DNA from: Paenibacillus sp. ACRRX
Lineage (GTDB): Bacteria; Bacillota; Bacilli; Paenibacillales; Paenibacillaceae
DNA length: 64,000 nt
Assembly: GCF_022346885.1 (NCBI RefSeq)
Contig: NZ_JAKRNK010000001.1
Coordinates: 806,001-870,000, forward strand
Direction: 5' to 3'
How positions within the stretch are numbered: the first letter of the stretch is position 1; the number at the start of each line of letters is the position of its first letter. The notes beneath the pieces are model-generated. The model had not been told where the DNA came from, made no database searches, and saw only the letters and a program-made list of their open reading frames with translations. Positions 1 to 8,680 of the stretch are shown here, one piece after another. The position numbers were made by a program, and so were the translations under genes.

Positions 1-291
1 GTACGATTTAAGTTGGTCTTCTTCAGGAGAAACAAGTGCAAGACTTATATTGTTTCCTTCAACAAAGGGCATGTCAGGGAAAACATCGGAAAACATGACG
101 TTGCTTCCATTGATGGAGAGTCTTGTATGCATGATGAGAGGCTTTGCTGCTTCTGGTAGCGGATATTCTGGATTAGGAGGTGCTTCACCAAAGGTCATGA
201 ATTGCGGTTGCTCCGTCTCAAATACATCTGCATAGAATGTTACGGCTTCTCGACAGTTTCCATTAAAATTAATATACACATCTACTGACAT
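1..291 (-). CDS. VOC/PhnB-like fold protein, 3' end missing
   Basis: The coding sequence runs off the left edge, so only the first 97 residues are visible. It begins MSVDVYINFNGNCREAVTFY and continues with a pattern (FYADVF, FGEAPP, HTRLSINGSNVMFSD) typical of the PhnB-like branch of the vicinal oxygen chelate superfamily, often annotated as 3-demethylubiquinone methyltransferase-like. These are small dimeric metal-site proteins; no substrate can be assigned. An AAAGGAG ribosome site lies at 299-305, about 8 bases before the ATG. It is transcribed away from the Fur-controlled gene on its right. Family call is fairly safe, function is not. Confidence 0.75.
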   Translation of the reverse strand, partial: MSVDVYINFNGNCREAVTFYADVFETEQPQFMTFGEAPPNPEYPLPEAAKPLIMHTRLSINGSNVMFSDVFPDMPFVEGNNISLALVSPEEDQLKSY

Positions 292-462
292 CTACATCGC
301 TCCTTTGTTGGTTGCTTTCATTCTGGTAATGAAAGCATGTCCACCTGATATTATGTCATCATACCTGATTAAGTATACTACAAATCATTACGATATAGGG
401 AAGGGTACGGCGTTGAAATATAAAATTTTAAGTATCTGCACACGTGATATTTGTTTTCGTCA

Positions 463-492
463 TTGATAATGAGAACGATTATCATTTATAAT
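463..492 (+). promoter_or_regulatory. Sigma-A promoter overlapped by Fur box
   Basis: TTGATA (463-468) and TATAAT (487-492) are 18 bases apart. The spacer holds overlapping Fur half sites: TGATAAT at 464-470 and TGAGAACGATTATCA at 470-484, which matches 12 of 14 defined positions of the 7-1-7 consensus TGATAATnATTATCA. A Fur-repressed promoter for the AraC/siderophore gene starting at 555 is the natural reading. Confidence 0.8.
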
Positions 493-554
493 GATATGAT
501 GGCGCGGTTCTTGCTATACAGCGTCAATGCTAGCTAAGGAGTTGAATCGAAACG

Positions 555-2543
555 ATGCGAATAAGCGATCAACTCGTTTTATGGAATCATGCATCCATTA
601 CGATATTGGATATTCGTTGTATATCGATGAACATAAACGAGGGGCTTCATTCCTATCGGCTGCCCGCCAGCGGATTCTTGTATGCGGTGCGAGGAAGCGC
701 TGAGTTAGAATTGGATGGGATCAAACATCAGGTGAATCGATTTCATATCATGCACGGGGGAAAGGGTTGTCGTGTTGATATTTATCCGATAGGAGAGTCC
801 TTTGACTACTATATTATATATTATAAGGCGTTAATTCCATTGCCGATGCGGAATGACATCGCTGTATTAATGGATCGTAACAATCCCTTTCAACTGCAAT
901 ATGGATTTGCGCCACAATATCCCGCTTCACTACTCAGCAAGGTGAAGGAGATGCATCAGGCTTGGGAAGATCAAGGCTCACTTGAGCGATTTCATGTCAA
1001 ATCGTTATTTTATCAATTTGTATACGAACTGGTTTGGCAGCTTCAAAATAACCAGATTCCTACGATTAAAGCAGATGTAGTCGCGCAAGCTTGCCACTAT
1101 TTGCAGCAGCACTATGCAGAGACTATTACACTGGAACTGCTGGCAGAGCTGTTGGATTGCAGCCCGCGACATTTATCCAGGCTGTTTAAGCGTGATGTTG
1201 GCACAAGTCCAATTGATTATGTGATTCAGATTCGGATGAATAAAGCAAAAGAACTTCTGCTAATGACGGATGCTAACCTACAAGAGATTGCAGAAAGCGT
1301 TGGTTATCCCGAGAGTTATTATTTTGCTAAGATGTTTAAAAAATATGTTGGAACTGCACCAATACGCTATCGCTCGGAACAGAGAGGAAAAACAAGAAGG
1401 CTTCATATGACATCGGGTATGTCGCGATATGGTATTGTTGAAAAAAGAGTCTCCCCTTATATTGATGTTAATAATCATTCTCAATTAAAAGGAGAGACAA
1501 ACGTACTTATGTATTCAAGCGGCAAATCATCTATAGCTATTATGTTGTTGTTGTGCTTGACGTTGTTGCTAAGTGCCTGTTCTACAGGAACAACAGGCGG
1601 GGCTGCAAACGGCGGTACACAGAATCAAACCAATCAAGCTCCTTCGACAGCCAGCACGGGCCAAGAAGGAAGCAGCAGTACAAGCAGCAAGCAAGCGGTG
1701 GGGACGCAGGCAAAGACCAAGATCGTATCTACTGTCAAAGGTGATGTGGAAATACCCGTCAATCCCAAACGAGTTGTAGTCCTGTATTTGCTTGGTGATG
1801 TGCTGGCCTTAGGTATAGAACCTGTAGGGATTTCGGATGTCTATGAAGGGGCTGCGTTCGAAAGCAAATTAGCAGGTATTCAGAAGTTGGGCGAATGGTT
1901 TAAACCGAGCCCAGAAGCAGTACTTGCACTTGATCCAGATCTAATTATTGTGCCTTCGGAAGAGACCTATGCAACGTTGAATCAGATTGCACCGACCGTC
2001 TATATTCCATACGAAGAGATGAAGCTTGATGACCGTCTGAAGCAGCTTGGCGAGGTACTGGGCAAAGGGGAAGAGTTTCAGGAGCTGCTGAATAATTTCT
2101 ATGCCAAGGTAGAACAAAGCAAAGAGAAATTAAAGCAAGCTGGCATCTATGATAAGACCGTGTCCATTATGGAAGGCGGCAAGGGTAATATGGGTGTGAT
2201 CTCGGCAAAGAATTATGGACGTGGTTCGCAAGTGATCTATGAATATTTGGGAATGAAAGCGCCGAGTGTGCTGCAGTCCAAGATAGAATCAGAGCGAAAA
2301 GAAGGAACATTAGAAACCGTTTCGTTTGAAGTATTACATAAATACGCTGGTGATTATATATTCCGTTCCGCATACGATGGCATGGTGGATCTATCCGAGA
2401 ATAAGATCTGGAATAGCATCCCTGCCGTTAAAGAAGGGCGATTAATCGACATTAGCTTTGGCTTGTCCTACTACAATGATATTTATTCGCTGGATAAACA
2501 GCTTGATTTTATCGTGGATAGTTTATTAGCTACAGTAAAGTAA
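555..2543 (+). CDS. AraC regulator fused to siderophore-binding lipoprotein
   Basis: A single 662-residue reading frame. Residues 1-175 look like a ligand-sensing N-terminal region. About 177-273 form an AraC-type double helix-turn-helix (SPRHLSRLFKRDVG, then ESYYFAKMFKKYVGTAP). Residues 370-662 form an iron-siderophore periplasmic-binding domain (FecB/FeuA type: VKGDVEIPVNPKRVVVL near its start). Bacillus subtilis Btr also joins these two domains and activates siderophore uptake genes when it binds ligand. Here, however, residues 319-342 are a full lipoprotein signal (MYSSGK, hydrophobic run, lipobox LLSAC with Cys342), which Btr-type cytoplasmic sensors lack. A promoter, Fur box and ribosome site lie inside the frame just before residue 319, so the distal half may also be made alone as a 344-residue lipoprotein from ATG 1509. 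It is either a true fusion or two genes joined by loss of a stop codon. Confidence 0.85.
   Translation: MRISDQLVLWNHASITILDIRCISMNINEGLHSYRLPASGFLYAVRGSAELELDGIKHQVNRFHIMHGGKGCRVDIYPIGESFDYYIIYYKALIPLPMRNDIAVLMDRNNPFQLQYGFAPQYPASLLSKVKEMHQAWEDQGSLERFHVKSLFYQFVYELVWQLQNNQIPTIKADVVAQACHYLQQHYAETITLELLAELLDCSPRHLSRLFKRDVGTSPIDYVIQIRMNKAKELLLMTDANLQEIAESVGYPESYYFAKMFKKYVGTAPIRYRSEQRGKTRRLHMTSGMSRYGIVEKRVSPYIDVNNHSQLKGETNVLMYSSGKSSIAIMLLLCLTLLLSACSTGTTGGAANGGTQNQTNQAPSTASTGQEGSSSTSSKQAVGTQAKTKIVSTVKGDVEIPVNPKRVVVLYLLGDVLALGIEPVGISDVYEGAAFESKLAGIQKLGEWFKPSPEAVLALDPDLIIVPSEETYATLNQIAPTVYIPYEEMKLDDRLKQLGEVLGKGEEFQELLNNFYAKVEQSKEKLKQAGIYDKTVSIMEGGKGNMGVISAKNYGRGSQVIYEYLGMKAPSVLQSKIESERKEGTLETVSFEVLHKYAGDYIFRSAYDGMVDLSENKIWNSIPAVKEGRLIDISFGLSYYNDIYSLDKQLDFIVDSLLATVK
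1435..1494 (+). promoter_or_regulatory. Internal promoter, Fur box and RBS inside the fusion gene
   Basis: TTGTTG (1435-1440) and TATATT (1458-1463) stand exactly 17 bases apart. TAATAATCATTCTCA (1469-1483) matches 12 of 14 positions of the Fur 7-1-7 consensus, and AAAGGAG ends at 1494, 14 bases before ATG 1509. That ATG begins a canonical lipoprotein signal peptide. The whole set is translated in the long frame as the linker between HTH and lipoprotein. Confidence 0.7.
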
Positions 2544-2553
2544 AATGTATATT

Positions 2554-2594
2554 AGGAGAGGCATCTGACCATTAGTCGGGTGCCTCTCCTTTCT
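2554..2594 (+). terminator. Rho-independent terminator
   Basis: AGGAGAGGCA (2554-2563) pairs with TGCCTCTCCT (2581-2590), followed by TTCT, just after the fusion gene. Confidence 0.8.
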
Positions 2595-2674
2595 GTTCCC
2601 CGAGATGCTGGCAGCGAAATAGCCATCTAGGGCGTATCTTGCTGGACCACGCTGCATCGATACGTAAACCAGTA

Positions 2675-2714
2675 CAAGCCGTCTCTCAGGTCCATGGGCC
2701 TGAGAGGCGGCTTG
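2675..2714. terminator. Strong hairpin, possible terminator for the minus-strand gene
   Basis: A 16-bp stem with one mismatch (CAAGCCGtCTCTCAGG against CCTGAGAGgCGGCTTG) around a short loop, between two convergent genes. No clear T run follows on either strand. Confidence 0.5.
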
Positions 2715-2760
2715 TCTTCGAATGTGCTCTTAACCTAACGATCTGTACATGCAGACATTG

Positions 2761-3777
2761 CTAACGCTTATAAACTTGACGATACCGCGAAGGGGTTATG
2801 CGCTCGAACCTTTTAAAAGTTTTAATAAAATAGCTAGGTTCGCTGAATCCCAATTCATTGCTAATTTGAGAAATGGGCAAATCTGTCGACTCCAATATAT
2901 GTTTGGCCCACTCCATCTTTAACCTCGGCATAAACACCGAAAAATTTTCGCCGGTCTCTTTCGTAAACATGCGGCTGAAATAACTAGCGCTGACATGGCA
3001 AAGTGCTGCCATATCTGTCAACTTTACGTTCTCATTTTTGTGCGTATACATATAATCAAACGCCGGCTGCAGCATCACGTTGGTGGACTTCTTCTTATTT
3101 AGTGACATTTGGCCAATCTGACTATCAATCAAGGTGTGCTCCAACTCATTTTTGATCGTTACCATACTGCGGTACGAATGTCCAGCAAGTGCATCGGCTG
3201 CAGGCGAGTCGTTTACTAACGTATGACGGTACATCTCAATGGTTGAATTTTTCAGAACAGCTTCTTCTACAATGTAATTGCAAAGATGGTACAGCATCTC
3301 CGAAATTGTGTTCACTTCTTCATAGGTCAGTACGGGAAGCGAGCTGTATTCTTGTTCCAGACTGAGGAATTTGTGATGAGAATCGGCATTGGATGGTCTG
3401 GTTACGATTTGTTCTAATTCTGTAGGATTGTTCTGCAATTTTACTTGCCCTGCCATAATGGCACCCATGTATTGATTGTTGACAATAATCGGGATCGCGA
3501 TATCAACGATACTAAAATGACAAAGGTAAATATAAGGCTTATTTAAGCGTACAGCCTCTAAGCCGCCTCTGGCATCACACTTTTGGCAGTACTGTGATAG
3601 CGTCTCATCTTTACGGACCGCTTGACAGAAGCTTTGACAATGACTATGCCCTGTGACAGGCACACCTTTATAATCGGTTGTAATGATCGCCATTTTGGTA
3701 ACCAACGACAGCGAATCTTGCAGCTTTTGCCACTTTTCCATATCTATGATATTATCCAGATGAAAATGAGAACTCAT
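2761..3777 (-). CDS. AraC-family regulator with PocR sensor domain
   Basis: The protein (338 residues from this start) has a PocR domain at about 10-170: it opens with LDNIIDMEKWQKLQDS and carries the Cys pattern CQSFCQAV, YCQKCDARGG and CHFSIVDIAIPI. An AraC helix-turn-helix lies at the C-terminus (VSASYFSRMFTKETGENFS, FSEPSYFIKTFKRF). PocR domains are known to sense small polyols such as propanediols. The gene is divergent from the glycerol dehydrogenase/dihydroxyacetone kinase pair, so it probably activates that operon in response to glycerol or a related diol. I chose ATG 3777 because AAAGGAG lies 9 bases upstream; an in-frame ATG at 3810 would add 11 residues without a good ribosome site. 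Confidence 0.85.
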   Translation of the reverse strand: MSSHFHLDNIIDMEKWQKLQDSLSLVTKMAIITTDYKGVPVTGHSHCQSFCQAVRKDETLSQYCQKCDARGGLEAVRLNKPYIYLCHFSIVDIAIPIIVNNQYMGAIMAGQVKLQNNPTELEQIVTRPSNADSHHKFLSLEQEYSSLPVLTYEEVNTISEMLYHLCNYIVEEAVLKNSTIEMYRHTLVNDSPAADALAGHSYRSMVTIKNELEHTLIDSQIGQMSLNKKKSTNVMLQPAFDYMYTHKNENVKLTDMAALCHVSASYFSRMFTKETGENFSVFMPRLKMEWAKHILESTDLPISQISNELGFSEPSYFIKTFKRFERITPSRYRQVYKR

Positions 3778-3911
3778 GGTGGTTTGCTCCTTTGTTACGC
3801 GTTGTGCCATTATAACATAATAATCGGATCAGAGGACAAGATAGTACCATTTTGGCAGAAGAGGATAAAATAATACGATGGAATAACGCTTTATTTTGCA
3901 GGAATAGTCCA

Positions 3912-3940
3912 ATGATCTTCTCATGTATCGTCTCTATAAT
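3912..3940 (+). promoter_or_regulatory. Probable activator-dependent promoter of the glycerol operon
   Basis: A consensus -10 box TATAAT (3935-3940) has only ATGATC at the -35 position (3912-3917, 17-base spacing). A good -10 with a poor -35 fits activation by the divergent AraC-type regulator. The binding site itself was not identified. Confidence 0.45.
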
Positions 3941-3973
3941 GGAGATACAAGAATACAGAGGAGGATGACGCAT

Positions 3974-5101
3974 ATGAGAAAAGCGTTTATAAGTCCAGCC
4001 AAATATGTACAAGGTGAAAATGAACTATTTAACCTAGGGTATTTTATTAAGACGTTTGGTGATTCAGCCTTGCTAATTGCGCATGCTGACGATGTACAAC
4101 GTGTAAAGCAGAAGCTTGAACATACAATGAAGACCTATAATGTTACTATAGTTGAGAGCGGTTTCAATGGGGAGTGCTCACGTCAAGAAGTTAAGCGTTT
4201 GCAGCAGCTTGCAATTGAGCATAACTGTTCCTGTACGATTGGTTTAGGTGGAGGGAAAGCGATTGATACGGCAAAATGTGTGGCTGCAGGCGAGGCGTTG
4301 ATTATCGTACCTACGATTGCGGCGACAGATGCACCGACAAGTCACTCTGCCGTTCTGTACTCTCCAGAAGGTGAATTTGACGACTACGCTTATTTCAAAC
4401 AAAGTCCAAGCGTCGTTATGATCGACACGACTGTCATCGCAAATGCGCCAACACGCTTTTTGGTTGCGGGTATGGGGGATGCGTTGTCCACGTACTTTGA
4501 GGCTCGAGCAACGGCTAATTCTTATTCGAACGTAAATGCCGGGCTGCCGTGTGGTTCGAGCACAGGAGTAGGTCCTGCGAAGGGGACAAAGGCGGCTTTT
4601 GCCCTTGCTAAGCTGTGTTATGAGACGCTGCTGGAAGATGGTGCTAAGGCGAAAATAGCCTGTGATGCCAACCTAGTTACGCCGGCGCTTGAAAATATTA
4701 TCGAGACCAATATTCTCTTGTCTGGTCTAGGATTTGAGAGCGGCGGTCTGGCTGCTGCGCATGCGATTCACAATGGTTTAACATCGCTTGAAGGCACCCA
4801 TTCTTATTATCATGGAGAGAAAGTGGCCTTTACGACATTGGTGCAATTGGTGCTCGAAAATGCGAGTTCAGCCGAGATCAATCAAGTGCTGCAGTTCTGT
4901 CTCAGCGTTGGTTTGCCGATCTGTCTGGCAGATATCGGCGTAACGAGTGTGACGGACGATGAACTGCGGGATGTAGCCCGCAAAGCTTGCATACCGGAAG
5001 AATCGATTCATTCCATGCCATTCCCGGTTAATGAAGAGCAAGTAGTGGCTGCGATTCGGGTAGCGGATCAGTTGGGACAGCAATTTAAACAAAAAGGGTG
5101 A
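3974..5101 (+). CDS. gldA: Glycerol dehydrogenase
   Basis: A 375-residue iron-containing alcohol dehydrogenase-type protein, the usual length for GldA, which oxidises glycerol to dihydroxyacetone with NAD. Visible signatures are the nucleotide-binding GLGGGKAIDTAK, the ATDAPTSHSAVLYSPEGEFD segment and the metal-site region: GMGDALSTYFEARA, GLAAAHAIHNGLT and YYHGEKVAFTTL, containing the expected Asp and two His ligands. An AGAGGAGG site at 3957-3964 fits ATG 3974 better than upstream in-frame codons. Its stop overlaps the start region of the kinase gene, so the two are translationally coupled: the dehydrogenase product is the kinase substrate. Confidence 0.93.
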   Translation: MRKAFISPAKYVQGENELFNLGYFIKTFGDSALLIAHADDVQRVKQKLEHTMKTYNVTIVESGFNGECSRQEVKRLQQLAIEHNCSCTIGLGGGKAIDTAKCVAAGEALIIVPTIAATDAPTSHSAVLYSPEGEFDDYAYFKQSPSVVMIDTTVIANAPTRFLVAGMGDALSTYFEARATANSYSNVNAGLPCGSSTGVGPAKGTKAAFALAKLCYETLLEDGAKAKIACDANLVTPALENIIETNILLSGLGFESGGLAAAHAIHNGLTSLEGTHSYYHGEKVAFTTLVQLVLENASSAEINQVLQFCLSVGLPICLADIGVTSVTDDELRDVARKACIPEESIHSMPFPVNEEQVVAAIRVADQLGQQFKQKG

Positions 5102-5106
5102 GTACT

Positions 5107-6861
5107 TTGAAAAAGATCATCAATCAGCCGGAAACACTTGTGCGGGAAATGTGTAGTGGACTTGTGCTTGCACACCCTGAACTGGAGTTTAATAGTAAAT
5201 ATAAAATTGTTCAGAAAAAAGAAATCAATCGTAATAAAGTAACGCTAATTAGCGGTGGAGGCAGTGGGCACGAGCCAGCGCACGCCGGATTTGTTGGAGC
5301 GGGGATGCTGGATGTAGCAGTTTGCGGCGATGTATTTGCTTCTCCATCCCAGATTCAGGTGTATCAAGCGATCAAAGCATCTGCCAGCAAACAAGGCACC
5401 TTGCTGATCATCAAAAATTACAGTGGCGACATTATGAACTTCAAAAATGCGGCCCATCTTGCAGGTGAAGATGGAATCGTTGTGGATTATGTCAAAGTAG
5501 ATGATGACATCGCAGTCGAAGACAGCTTGTATACAGTGGGTCGTAGAGGTGTCGCAGGAACCGTACTCGTGCATAAAATTGCCGGTGCGGCAGCTGAAGA
5601 GGGTAAATCTTTGGCTGATGTGAAGCAGATTGCCCAGAAGGCTATTGATCATACACGCAGTATCGGATTTGCACTGACTTCGTGTACCGTTCCTGCTAAA
5701 GGGACGCCAACATTTGAACTAAACGACAATGAGATCGAATACGGTGTTGGAATTCATGGCGAGCCAGGCATTCGCAGAGAACAAAATGTATCCGCGGATG
5801 AATTGGCAAAGAAGATGGTGACCGATCTGTTCCGTGATATGAACATTGGCGACAGCTCTGAGATCGCGGTGCTGGTTAACGGTTTTGGCGGATCACCGCT
5901 GCAAGAATTGTATTTGCTGGCTAACGCGGTTGTTAGAGAGATAAACAATCACCAAGTAAGCATTGTAAAAGTGTTTGTTGGTAACTACATGACGAGTATC
6001 GATATGGCGGGCGCATCAGTGTCGATTATTCGGCTGGATGAACAGCTGAAACACTATTTGGGAGCTAGCTGTAATACGCCAGCGATTCAAATAGCGGGGC
6101 CGTTCAGCCCGCCTCGTGTAGAAGAAGTATATACGGTCACAGTAGAGAAGGAAAACGTATCTTATCGTTGTGAAACGGATCAGAAGTATGCCAAGACGGA
6201 GCAGGATACGTTCACGCTGCACAATCTTATCTACCTGACAGACAAGATGAGTGAGATTATTATCGAAAATGAAGTTCCATTCTGTGAATTGGATTCGCAC
6301 GCAGGCGACGGCGACTTCGGCATGAGTGTCGCTAAAGGATTTAAGCAGCTGAAGCGAGAATGGCATGAGCTGACAGAACATCACGTAGGAAGCATCGGCG
6401 ACTTCCTGAATGCTTGCTCGCTGATTATTATGGAGCATTGCGGGGGAGCATCAGGCCCGATTTGGGGCTCTGCATTCCGAGCTGCAAGTAAATATGCTGG
6501 CAACAAGAACGTCTTGTCCGTTGCTGAATTTGCACACATGATGGCTGCCGTGGTGAAGGGAATTCAAGATACAGGGGAACGTTCATTTGGACGTGGAGCT
6601 GTAGTGGGAGATAAGACGTTGATAGATGCTTTGGCTCCATTTGCAGAGGCATGGGAGCGCAGCGCAGTTGACGGCGACAATCTCAAGACTGCAGCGGTAA
6701 AAGCTGCAGAAGCAGCCGTACAAGGCGCAAAACATACAGAGTCGATCGTAGCCCGGATGGGCAGAGCGGGAACAGTGGGTGAACGTAGTCTGGGATATCC
6801 AGATGCGGGAGCATATGCCTTGGGTGTAATCTTCACGAAGCTTGCGCAAGTGATCGAATAG
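5107..6861 (+). CDS. dhaKL: Dihydroxyacetone kinase, fused DhaK-DhaL (ATP type)
   Basis: DhaK occupies about residues 1-330 (SGGGSGHEPAHAGFVGAGML; the substrate-binding His in GVGIHGEPGIRRE). DhaL follows from about 370 (LDSHAGDGDFGMSVAKGF, the Mg-ATP Asp cluster). Fused K and L domains are typical of the ATP-dependent enzymes, whereas PTS-type enzymes have separate subunits and DhaM; no DhaM is seen here. It phosphorylates dihydroxyacetone made by the upstream dehydrogenase. I favour TTG 5107, preceded by AAAGGGTGA and giving the family-typical MKKIIN start; GTG 5098, overlapping the gldA stop, would add three residues. Confidence 0.92.
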   Translation: MKKIINQPETLVREMCSGLVLAHPELEFNSKYKIVQKKEINRNKVTLISGGGSGHEPAHAGFVGAGMLDVAVCGDVFASPSQIQVYQAIKASASKQGTLLIIKNYSGDIMNFKNAAHLAGEDGIVVDYVKVDDDIAVEDSLYTVGRRGVAGTVLVHKIAGAAAEEGKSLADVKQIAQKAIDHTRSIGFALTSCTVPAKGTPTFELNDNEIEYGVGIHGEPGIRREQNVSADELAKKMVTDLFRDMNIGDSSEIAVLVNGFGGSPLQELYLLANAVVREINNHQVSIVKVFVGNYMTSIDMAGASVSIIRLDEQLKHYLGASCNTPAIQIAGPFSPPRVEEVYTVTVEKENVSYRCETDQKYAKTEQDTFTLHNLIYLTDKMSEIIIENEVPFCELDSHAGDGDFGMSVAKGFKQLKREWHELTEHHVGSIGDFLNACSLIIMEHCGGASGPIWGSAFRAASKYAGNKNVLSVAEFAHMMAAVVKGIQDTGERSFGRGAVVGDKTLIDALAPFAEAWERSAVDGDNLKTAAVKAAEAAVQGAKHTESIVARMGRAGTVGERSLGYPDAGAYALGVIFTKLAQVIE

Positions 6862-6949
6862 GTCATTGAGGAAGCCAGCAAAGTGATAAATACATTTGTT
6901 TGGATCCAATTGATATAAATGATGAAACCGGAGCGTAAGCCTTACAATG

Positions 6950-7062
6950 GTCATACCACTGTCAAGTAGACAGAATTAAAAAGTCGGCGTCAAGCAGCAA
7001 CCGTTTCCCGGTATTCAACCGGCGAACGGTTGCTTCATTTTTTTCTGAAGTCGTCTTTGTTA
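6950..7062 (-). pseudogene. IS3-family transposase C-terminal remnant
   Basis: Read on the minus strand, the end of an IS3 OrfB is visible: NRSPVEYRETVAA then stop at 6990-6992. Upstream the frame is shifted (KKM lies in the +1 frame) and broken by a stop. The sequence beyond the stop (TGTCTACTTGACAGTGGT on the minus strand) resembles an IS3 terminal inverted repeat. Confidence 0.6.
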
Positions 7063-7537
7063 TAGGATGAAATATAAGATTGTACCTGCCGCTTTTAAGT
7101 CCATCTCAACAGATGTCCTTTTTACATTGTCTCCATAAGAGGGTAATGCCAATGAGCTGACTTTTCGAGGGTCCAAACTGCCCATAATTTTTATGTAACT
7201 CACTTGGATCAAACCGAGTAGATTTTCCATCCTTAAAGCTTATGTAATTCGACCGAATGAAATCGGTTACGATCCCGTTTCAGCCGTTCAACGATACCGC
7301 TGTTTCCCCGGTTAGGAGAGGTCTACAACAAATAAGACCTCATCCTCAGCCTCGGGAATCGATGATGCATGATCAGCCGCTTCCTCGCTGCACAAATGGT
7401 ATTATTGGAGCCATCTGCAGCAACCAACCAGTATATGCTGGGACCATGTAATTTTTTTCGGTTGGCCTAATCTTGGAGTGTTCCAATCGACGCTCGCTCA
7501 TGGCATGCGGTAATTTGCTACAATAAGCGTTGGTATA
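7063..7537. other. Degenerate intergenic region, no intact gene
   Basis: No convincing reading frame. A short minus-strand stretch near 7250-7320 reads SPNRGNSGIVERLKRDRNRF, which may be more decayed transposase/integrase sequence, but this is weak. It links the IS3 remnant to the repeat-protein gene. Confidence 0.3.
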
Positions 7538-8080
7538 TTATTTTTTTCGATTATTTCGATTTACGCTACGAGATCCACTGCCTTGACCATGTTGAGGCCA
7601 CCACTGCCCATCCTGACCGCCGCCTTGACCATGTTGAGGCCACCACTGCCCCCCCTGACCACTGCCTTGACCATGTTGAGGCCACCACTGCCCCCCCTGA
7701 CCGCTGCCTTGACCATGTTGAGGCCACCACTGCCCCCCCTGACCGCTACCTTGACCATGTTGAGGCCAATGCGATCCACCGCCATGACCACCGCCATGAC
7801 CACCGCCATGACTACCGCTTTGTCCTGTACTAGAAGGCATGCTCGGATAAGGTCCTTGAGCCTGGCTAATTTGAGTAACATCAATAAAAGACTGTGTCCC
7901 ATTAGGATACAGCACTATCATTGATTTATTAGCGGGATCTACGCTTTTGACGAAAGCAACGATCTGTTGACCATTAATAGTAAATATCCCCCATAAATTA
8001 ACAAAATTACTAACTTCATTAGTGGTCGCGAAATGTGGTTGTAACGGTCTCATCGAACGATGAGAAGGATGTTTGGACAA
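7538..8080 (-). CDS. Repeat protein rich in Gly, Trp, His and Gln
   Basis: A 180-residue protein from a TTG start with AAGGAGAG 8 bases upstream. Residues 1-80 form a small compact-looking domain (WGIFTINGQQIVAFVKSV, then IVLYPNGTQSFIDVTQIS). Next come GSHGGGHGGGHGGGS and five 14-residue repeats of the type GQWWPQHGQGSGQG, ending in a basic tail (SVNRNNRKK). No signal peptide is visible. Such low-complexity Gly/His/Trp proteins in Bacillales are often spore-coat or surface components, but that is an analogy only. The N-terminal part resembles small YolD/coat-associated folds in size; no family is claimed. Confidence 0.65.
   Translation of the reverse strand: MSKHPSHRSMRPLQPHFATTNEVSNFVNLWGIFTINGQQIVAFVKSVDPANKSMIVLYPNGTQSFIDVTQISQAQGPYPSMPSSTGQSGSHGGGHGGGHGGGSHWPQHGQGSGQGGQWWPQHGQGSGQGGQWWPQHGQGSGQGGQWWPQHGQGGGQDGQWWPQHGQGSGSRSVNRNNRKK
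7581..7790. repeat. Five tandem 42-bp coding repeats
   Basis: CCTTGACCATGTTGAGGCCA recurs at 7581, 7623, 7665, 7707 and 7749, exactly 42 bases apart, encoding the 14-residue WWPQHGQG repeats of the minus-strand gene. The near-identical copies imply recent expansion or homogenisation. Confidence 0.9.
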
Positions 8081-8337
8081 GTAAGATCTCTCCTTAAGAT
8101 TGAGTTTTTTTACATCATATGTGCATACGTACTCGTTGGAATGGGCATTGTTCCTCTAAGATATTTTTCCAATGGTCATACCCCATCGCTATCAAGCTAA
8201 GTTTATACAAAGTAAATTTTACGCGAGATAGTTTCTTTTATCTAAAGGGCGAGTGTAGGAGATTGAACATGCACAGTAACACCTTCGATAGCTCTTGGGT
8301 GTTTATTGAATAGTTTGGAATAGAAGAGGAGAATACT

Positions 8338-8545
8338 TCATTGAAGGGAGTTCATTAACGTCTCCATATCTATCTGCATATACTCTGTACCATTTTTAAT
8401 TCTTCCATTTTGAATATAATCAGGGTTAGGATTATTTTGATAAACACATGTATTTGACTTGATACGAGAGAGATAGTAGGCTTCTTTATCTTGTATATAT
8501 TGAAGGATTTATATATGAAAATAACCTAAATCTAGGATACATATA
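8338..8545 (-). pseudogene. IS4-family transposase fragment
   Basis: On the minus strand a transposase-like segment can be read: LDLGYFHI, an in-frame TAA, then ILQYIQDKEAYYLSRIKSNT, CVYQNNPNPDYIQNG and a stop at 8338-8340. LGYF followed by SRIKSNT is the region around the second acidic motif of IS4/IS231-type DDE transposases. Both ends of the gene are missing, so it is inert. Confidence 0.6.
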
Positions 8546-8680
8546 TTATTCGCTGTCACAGTTGGTGCAGACAGAGAGCCGTAAGTGCGGAGCTCTTATC
8601 AGCAATGGGGGCGAATGGGGATAATACCAATATCGCTTCGGTTTTTTAGTATAGGACGAGTATTCGAGATCAAATAAGGT

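Noticed and set aside
5098-5106. GTG 5098 as start of the dihydroxyacetone kinase
   Set aside because: It lacks a ribosome site; TTG 5107 has AAAGGGTGA upstream and gives the family-typical N-terminus. Not fully excluded.
7581-7790. CRISPR-like array
   Set aside because: Regular 42-bp spacing, but the whole unit is conserved with no unique spacers, and it is coding.
7561-7924. Long open frames on both strands over the 42-bp repeats
   Set aside because: They are by-products of the repeat period being a multiple of three; only the minus-strand frame with a TTG start and AAGGAGAG has a non-repetitive domain and a ribosome site.
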